From positions 1-8,455 of the forward strand of contig CAIYOB010001589.1 in NCBI GenBank assembly GCA_903927685.1: a stretch of DNA of 8,455 nt, written 5' to 3'. The notes beneath the pieces were generated by a model. The model was given only the letters and a program-made list of their open reading frames with translations. It searched no databases and was not told where the DNA came from. The position numbers and the translations under genes were made by a program. Source of the stretch: an uncultured Planctomycetaceae bacterium (GTDB taxonomy: Bacteria > Planctomycetota > Planctomycetia > Pirellulales > Pirellulaceae). How positions within the stretch are numbered: the first letter of the stretch is position 1; the number at the start of each line of letters is the position of its first letter. Below, in pieces: positions 6,601 through 8,455 of this stretch.

Positions 6601-8455
6601 TATTGCTTCCACCTGGCCGCCCAGCCGGGGGCCGGCGCGGCGCTGACCCTCCACAGCTTGTCCGCCAACGACGGCCTGGCCGCCGAGCTGTATGCGGACA
6701 GCAACGCGGACGGCACGTGGGAGCTGCAGGCCACGAGCGCGGCGGGCGTGCTGGACTTGCGCAACCTGTCGGCCGACCGGGAGTATCGTCTCGAGATCAA
6801 TTCGAACCAGGTGCCGACGATCTACAGCCTCGCCTTCCAATTGGCGGCCGGTGAAACGCCGACGGTCCGGCCCATGGCCTCCGATCCCCAGAGCCAACGG
6901 CGGAACGTGATCCTGGGTGGGACGGGCGACGACGCGCTCGCAGGCGGATTCGGCGAAGATTGGATCTTTGGTGGGGCGGGCAACGACGTCCTCTCCGGCG
7001 GCGCAGACCGCCAAGCCGGCGACTTGCTGTTTGGCGGCGCCGACGACGACGCGTTCCAGTTGGCCCTCGACGATCTGCCGGTCATCGCGGGCACGGACCA
7101 GACGTACCTGCCGACCAGCTCCGACCAGCTGTCGGGCGGCGACGGGACGGATCAAGTCCTGTTCTATGGCGGCGACGTGGATGCGCTGGGGCGGCCCGTG
7201 CCGGATTCGGTGGCGATCCGCTACAACCCGCTGCTGCAGCGCTACGAGTTCGGGGCCCAGGTCTGGGACAGCGTCAATCAGACGTTTCTGGCGGAAGACC
7301 AGACGGCCGCCGTGGTACTGGCCTATGCCTTCTACCAGGCCACGGGCGTGGAACAGACCGTGATCCGCACGCGGGCCGGGAACGACGTCGTCCACGCCGA
7401 TCCGGGATTCACGTTTCGGGGGTCGGACATTGTCTGGGGACTGCGGCCCGGGGACGCGGAGCAAGGAGCGACGATTTCCGCGCTGGAGATTCACGGCGGC
7501 GACGGCAGCGATATCCTGGCCGGCGGGGCGTACGACGATCAGCTCTACGGCGAAGACGGCGACGACGTGCTGTTGGGGGGCGGCGGCAACGATCTGCTGG
7601 ACGGCGGTGCCGGGAACGACTACTTGGTTGGGAACACCCAGCTCGTGCCCGACGCCTACGAATTCGGCGGCGAGCCAGGGCAGACCCGGCGCAACGACAA
7701 CGCGAACTACGCGACCAAACTGCCGCCGCTCCAGCCCGGAATGGTCGTCGGTCCGTTGAACTTCGACAGCGGCGATACGGCAGACTACTATCTGCTGACG
7801 GACATCGCCACGCGCACGCTCCGCGGGGCAGACTGTCCGGCCCTGCTGACGTTGGACATGATCCAGGTCGTGTTCTACAACGCGGATGGAACGGAACTGG
7901 CCGGTCTGCCGGCGGGCGTGCAAGTCCATTTGGGGCAGGTTGAGCCCTATTTCATGCTGCTGGTAAAGAACTCCGGCAATCCGGCCTACACGGGGACCTA
8001 CGAGATCCGAATCTCGCAGGATTTCGGCCGCACCTTGCTCGTCACCGCCGGCGATGTCCAGGAGTATGCGGTGGACGGCTCCGATTGGACGAACCGGCAG
8101 CAGGCAGCGGTGCTGCAGCCGGCCGGCGATTTGAACGGCGACGGCTACGGCGATTTCGTCGCTACGGCGGTCTCGCCGGAAGGCGGGCGGGTCTACTACG
8201 GTTCCGGCACCGCTCAGGATCAGCAGCTTCCGGCCGGCGCGATGGTCTGGGCCTCCGCGGCGCCGCCCGTCAACGGCCGCTTGACCGCCGACGCTGCGCT
8301 CACGTTGGAGCTGTTGTTCCAGGACAGCGTCGTCCTGCACGGCTCGCCGGTGACGATCACCCTCTCGGCGTCGAAGACGCGGGACAATGCGGGGCTCGAC
8401 GATCTGGTTGCCGATCTGAACGGGGCCTTGAAGGGGCACGGATTGCTGCTCAAGG
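1..8455 (+). CDS. Internal fragment of a giant RTX-type calcium-binding surface or secreted protein (partial at both ends)
   Basis: Frame 1 reads through all 2,818 codons without a stop, so the gene enters and leaves the window and neither terminus is visible. The product is dominated by GGxGxD nonapeptides (for example GGPGDD at 964-969 and GGSGND at 1387-1392), which in RTX proteins bind calcium and fold into parallel beta-rolls. Between the arrays lie beta modules, an EF-hand loop (1917-1928), two PPC-like domains (2166-2284, 2564-2676) and an FG-GAP repeat (2707-2736). I found only three cysteines (1749, 2202, 2612) and no long hydrophobic membrane segment, as expected for an exported protein. 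Known RTX proteins leave the cell unfolded, often by type I secretion, and fold in external calcium; a structural or adhesive role here is inference. No protease, sortase (LPxTG) or other catalytic motif was seen. Codons are strongly G/C-ending and uniform, with no sign of frameshift. Class is confident; exact function is unknown. Confidence 0.95.
628..1035 (+). other. Proline-rich linker with an extreme tryptophan/tyrosine patch (residues 210-345)
   Basis: Residues 210-250 carry repeated Pro-Pro pairs (FDPPETSYQPPPYRVQDPP and FDPPRL) typical of an extended linker. Then comes an aromatic stretch, roughly 268-337, containing WDYRWWWGWW at 304-313, followed by LWYAF (319-323) and LVWPTP (335-340). 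Seven Trp fall within residues 304-320. The surrounding frame is intact on both sides and codon use is unchanged, so this is not a local frameshift. I do not recognise a named domain. A carbohydrate- or surface-contacting patch is a possible role, since exposed aromatics commonly stack on sugars, but nothing here proves it. Confidence 0.6.
1102..1665 (+). other. Second beta module with RTX-like turns (residues 368-555)
   Basis: The module opens with IQGRLVVDGGDSLSSGDLLL (368-387), contains a charged hairpin-like insertion (RDAQGNVLVDKNGD, 416-429), and then a VESLEVRLGGGNDDFTVQAT strand-turn-strand unit (478-497). GGGNDTVH and GGAGDDVVEVQDGNHRV turns follow. The 478-497 unit matches the pattern at 166-185 and 753-772, so this is probably a homologous copy of one module separated by diverse insertions. 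Calcium binding at the GG(N/G)DD turns is likely from RTX analogy but unproven. Confidence 0.55.
1783..2013 (+). repeat. Two copies of a 14-residue LYLDQ motif (residues 595-608 and 658-671)
   Basis: LYLDQYGQVQTAAT (nt 1783-1824) and LYLDQNGKPTTAAT (nt 1972-2013) match at 10 of 14 residues and start 63 residues apart. Their codons differ at many synonymous positions, so the duplication is old or held by selection on the protein. The intervening part includes VWVNAARLDNNGQIGRVYVQD, and a related phrase, VYDDQGNYIRTD, follows the second copy. The hairpin-like D-x-x-G-N pattern resembles short beta-hairpin repeats of extracellular proteins, but I do not assign a family. Confidence 0.6.
2101..2820 (+). 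other. Two adjacent beta modules before the main RTX region (residues 701-940)
   Basis: The first module runs from about 712 to 790: GGNDILRVIDTGNSAGVTGT is followed by LESLNIALGSGPDVFNVQGT (753-772) and LDAGGGNDTLHV (778-789). The second, about 803-940, has GELFLDAAAGDYNVLNISD, a central stretch without glycine turns, then GGISIWGAAGGNDLVITST (870-888) and VHGQGGNDSIDIAG (924-937). Both end in a strand-Gly turn-Asp-strand unit like those at 166-185 and 478-497. The region passes directly into the RTX region, so it probably caps or extends the same solenoid. Function unknown. Confidence 0.55.
2821..4191 (+). repeat. RTX calcium-binding region I (residues 941-1397)
   Basis: Hemolysin-type nonapeptides occur in short runs, for example FGDAGDDVFSGGLGND (945-960), VGGGGDDTLDGSAGND (1021-1036), GGDGDDTLYGASGDD (1360-1374) and LYGGSGNDVLWGG (1385-1397). 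In RTX beta-rolls the GGxGxD residues ligate calcium between turns. Runs of about three or four nonapeptides are regularly interrupted by a spacer of about 25 residues that begins with a GD(N/G/S) step. Several turns have lost a key Asp, for example SGRN (1150-1153) and PGGN (1266-1269), so not every turn is a full calcium site. Assignment to the RTX class is firm; the number of bound ions is not known. Confidence 0.9.
2944..3993 (+). repeat. 58-residue super-repeat inside RTX region I (residues 982-1331)
   Basis: The Gly-Asp step closing each nonapeptide run and opening the next spacer falls at G982, G1040, G1099, G1157, G1214, G1273 and G1331, giving spacings of 58, 59, 58, 57, 59 and 58 residues (171-177 nt). 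Each unit is a GD-led spacer with one or two beta-strand-like stretches, then several RTX nonapeptides. Spacers fall into classes: units 2 and 5 share VV-x-ADGS (1045 and 1219), and units 3 and 6 share R-x-AA-x-x-(V/I)-Q-x-V (1106 and 1280), each pair exactly 174 residues apart. An eighth unit (from about 1396) breaks the period by carrying a longer insertion. Confidence 0.8.
4192..4389 (+). other. Proline/aromatic insertion between RTX arrays (residues 1398-1463)
   Basis: After LWGG the nonapeptides stop for about 65 residues. The insertion holds FEPPPGYAWAEADPRLHTGY (1414-1433), then WMMPVVVHGLSV, and returns to RTX at DGNDALDGG. It occupies the place where a standard super-repeat spacer would be expected, so it may be a lengthened or replaced spacer forming a loop off the beta-roll. 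I do not recognise a domain in it. Confidence 0.5.
4393..4635 (+). repeat. RTX array II: nine consecutive nonapeptides (residues 1465-1545)
   Basis: Nine 9-residue units run without a gap: ALDGGPGSD, WLFGDLGQD, QLSGGSGND, YLDGGADHD, ELHGQDDDD, IVRGGAGDD, NLYGENGLD, QLYGDDGDD, TLRGGAGNG. This is the longest uninterrupted nonapeptide run I see here. All match x-(L/V)-x-G-x-x-x-x-D apart from the last, which ends in Gly, so a continuous calcium-loaded beta-roll of four or more turns is expected. The underlying DNA has a 27-nt period but is not identical between units. Confidence 0.9.
4651..5031 (+). repeat. RTX array III, interrupted then regular (residues 1551-1677)
   Basis: The first part is irregular: RLWGGPGSEHLYAYAP, a gap, FGEDGDDWLYG (1583-1593), then LSGGAGDDYLHGD (1600-1612). 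After a spacer of about 20 residues come five in-register nonapeptides, LLFGDAGDD, QLYGGGGGD, TLWGGADGD, WLEGQDGQD and TLYGGSDID (1633-1677). The last passes into IIQLDTV, a usual way for an RTX array to end in an ordinary beta-strand. Bulky Trp and Tyr often sit at the strand position (LYGG, LWGG). Confidence 0.85.
5032..5388 (+). other. Beta module between RTX arrays (residues 1678-1796)
   Basis: ILLIQGTDGNDVIRL (1715-1729) is followed by a hydrophobic segment, VVEYNQRTITCQFLDANAV (1739-1757), which contains one of only three cysteines, and then EQFSISGLAGDDTVEF (1761-1776). The last element resembles the strand-turn-strand units of the left-hand modules. The single in-frame TTA leucine codon I found in the window lies here (nt 5185). 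No named domain is recognised. Confidence 0.5.
5389..5607 (+). repeat. RTX array IV (residues 1797-1869)
   Basis: Units VLDGGPGND, SLIGTDARD, RLDGESGSD and QLYGYGGDD (1797-1832) are in register. RLWGDDG and a short insertion follow, then WLFGGQGDD and DLLGGQGRN (1850-1867). The array ends in VLSAWSLPP, which leads to the EF-hand segment. Loss of Gly or Asp in several units (TDARD, GQGRN) suggests weaker calcium sites at this end. Confidence 0.85.
5749..5784 (+). other. EF-hand calcium-binding loop (residues 1917-1928)
   Basis: DLNDNGRLDVDE fits the 12-residue EF-hand loop exactly: Asp at position 1, Asn at 3, Asn at 5, Gly at 6, Asp at 9 and the bidentate Glu at 12. It is preceded by an acidic partial loop, DADGNLHDDDG (1906-1916). 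No obvious flanking helices of EF-hand length are seen, so this may be an isolated or dockerin-like loop rather than a helix-loop-helix pair. A Pro-rich stretch (PTGPYRPPY) follows. Calcium binding is strongly expected from the motif. Confidence 0.75.
5833..6480 (+). other. Mixed segment: short RTX run plus an unrecognised beta-rich region (residues 1945-2160)
   Basis: The segment starts with degenerate RTX turns, MLGGPHDDVLYGGTGVDFMY (1949-1968), and an Asp/Gly-rich run (DGRDFDGFDGGDGGD, 1981-1995). KEYARQSSKVWYVSGSNDND (1998-2017) then leads into about 140 residues of ordinary composition, ending with VWVDAGPGDDVVEF (2138-2151). An internal Leu/Ala-rich stretch, about 2073-2107 (VLDLAQLRTAAEGDA onward), may be helical, which is unusual for this protein. 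No named domain is recognised. Confidence 0.45.
6496..6852 (+). other. PPC-like (pre-peptidase C-terminal) beta-sandwich domain 1 (residues 2166-2284)
   Basis: The pattern fits bacterial pre-peptidase C-terminal domains: an RNDTPDTAWTL opening (2166-2176), DLTIDSPDDVDWYCFHLAA (2189-2207) with the diagnostic D-x-D-W-Y-x-F core, ALTLHS, LAAELYAD (2226-2233), a LDLRNLSADREYRLEI stretch (2251-2266) and a closing YSLAFQL (2275-2281). Such domains occur in secreted proteins and proteases, where they are often structural or help substrate binding. No protease domain is visible here. Family assignment is from pattern recognition, without a profile search. Confidence 0.65.
6907..7050 (+). repeat. RTX array V (residues 2303-2350)
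   Basis: VILGGTGDD, ALAGGFGED, WIFGGAGND and VLSGGADRQ follow each other in register from 2303; after a three-residue gap comes LLFGGADDD (2342-2350). The array starts about 18 residues after the PPC-like domain ends, so the sandwich domain sits directly between two beta-roll regions. Confidence 0.85.
7051..7482 (+). other. Non-RTX insertion between arrays V and VI (residues 2351-2494)
   Basis: AFQLALDDLPVIAG leads to a single RTX-like turn, LSGGDGTDQVLFYGGD (2377-2392). A segment of ordinary composition follows, rich in Tyr and Gln (VAIRYNPLLQRYEFGAQVWD, 2404-2423). ALEIHGG then restarts the beta-roll. RTRAGNDVVHADPG (2457-2470) is another isolated turn. No named domain is recognised. Confidence 0.45.
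7486..7620 (+). repeat. RTX array VI: five consecutive nonapeptides (residues 2496-2540)
   Basis: EIHGGDGSD, ILAGGAYDD, QLYGEDGDD, VLLGGGGND and LLDGGAGND are in perfect register, followed by YLVGN. The last two are ideal GGxGxD units. This is the final RTX array visible in the window. Confidence 0.9.
7690..8028 (+). other. PPC-like domain 2, divergent (residues 2564-2676)
   Basis: The segment opens RNDNANYATKL, like the RND start of the first PPC-like domain. It has GPLNFDSGDTADYYLLT (2584-2600), where D-x-A-D-Y-Y matches the D-x-D-W-Y core of PPC domains, and closes with YTGTYEIRIS (2663-2672), a typical final strand. The middle part (LLTLDMIQVVFYNADGTEL) fits beta-strands. It carries the third cysteine, C2612. 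It is more divergent than domain 1, so the assignment is tentative. Confidence 0.5.
8119..8208 (+). other. FG-GAP (integrin-alpha-type) repeat with calcium loop (residues 2707-2736)
   Basis: PAGDLNGDGYGDFVATA contains the D-x-N-x-D-G-x-x-D calcium loop of FG-GAP beta-propeller blades (D2710, N2712, D2714, D2718). GGRVYYGSG (2728-2736) is the usual end of a blade. A propeller normally needs several blades; only one is visible before an unrelated module begins, so more blades are expected beyond the right edge. FG-GAP propellers commonly mediate adhesion or ligand binding. Confidence 0.75.
8269..8455 (+). other. Start of an alpha/beta repeat-like module, cut by the window edge (residues 2757-2818)
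   Basis: VNGRLTADAALTLELLFQDS is followed by PVTITLSASKTRDNAGLDDL and then a probable short helix, LDDLVADLNGALKGHGLLLK (2799-2818). Two or three strands followed by a DLVADLNGAL helix recall a repeat I associate by memory with very large bacterial surface proteins, where variants read 'DLVADINAAL'. The module appears inserted after the first FG-GAP blade. It is incomplete here. Confidence 0.4.

Noticed and set aside
5185..8439. Long minus-strand open frame as a real gene
   Set aside because: It is codon-aligned with the sense gene and open only because TTA, CTA and TCA codons are avoided. Its translation has no domain, and the opposite strand encodes clear RTX, PPC-like and FG-GAP motifs.
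1..8455. Rossmann-type GxGxxG nucleotide-binding motifs
   Set aside because: Many glycine runs match loosely, but all sit in RTX-like or beta-repeat turns with no alternating beta/alpha pattern.

Overview
The whole window lies inside one very large protein-coding gene on the + strand. Reading frame 1 is open from the first base to the last: 2,818 codons, no stop, no start or end in view. The product is a giant, acidic, Gly/Asp-rich, almost cysteine-free calcium-binding protein of the RTX (hemolysin-type, GGxGxD nonapeptide) class. There is no intergenic DNA, promoter, RNA gene, CRISPR array, insertion sequence or second gene that I can support. Other open frames on both strands are shadows of this gene, including a 1,084-codon antisense one.

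Layout by residue of the visible fragment: 1-209 beta-strand/turn repeats of the 'GGxGDDxxxV' kind; 210-345 a proline-rich linker with an exceptional aromatic patch (five Trp in six residues); 368-555 another beta module; 595-671 two copies of an LYLDQ-type motif; 701-940 two more beta modules; 941-1397 a long RTX region built on a regular 58-residue super-repeat, itself probably organised as two copies of a three-unit (about 174-residue) block; 1398-1463 a Pro/aromatic insertion; 1465-1677 two RTX arrays, one with nine consecutive nonapeptides; 1678-1796 a beta module; 1797-1869 RTX; 1917-1928 a textbook EF-hand loop; 1945-2160 a mixed segment; 2166-2284 a domain resembling bacterial pre-peptidase C-terminal (PPC) domains; 2303-2350 RTX; 2351-2494 a non-RTX insertion; 2496-2540 RTX; 2564-2676 a second, weaker PPC-like domain; 2707-2736 an FG-GAP (integrin-alpha-type) repeat with a canonical calcium loop; 2757-2818 the start of an alpha/beta module ending at the window edge.

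The parts point to one role: a secreted or cell-surface, calcium-stiffened structural or adhesive protein. At least three kinds of calcium site (RTX beta-roll, EF-hand, FG-GAP) sit on one chain. No catalytic motif was seen. The secretion signal, anchor and any export genes must lie outside the window.

The organism is probably a high-GC environmental bacterium with a large genome. By memory only, the order RTX / EF-hand / PPC-like / RTX / PPC-like / FG-GAP recalls unreviewed giant 'calcium-binding protein' entries from Planctomycetota and other environmental or metagenomic bacteria. I could not test this, and no phylogenetic marker is present.
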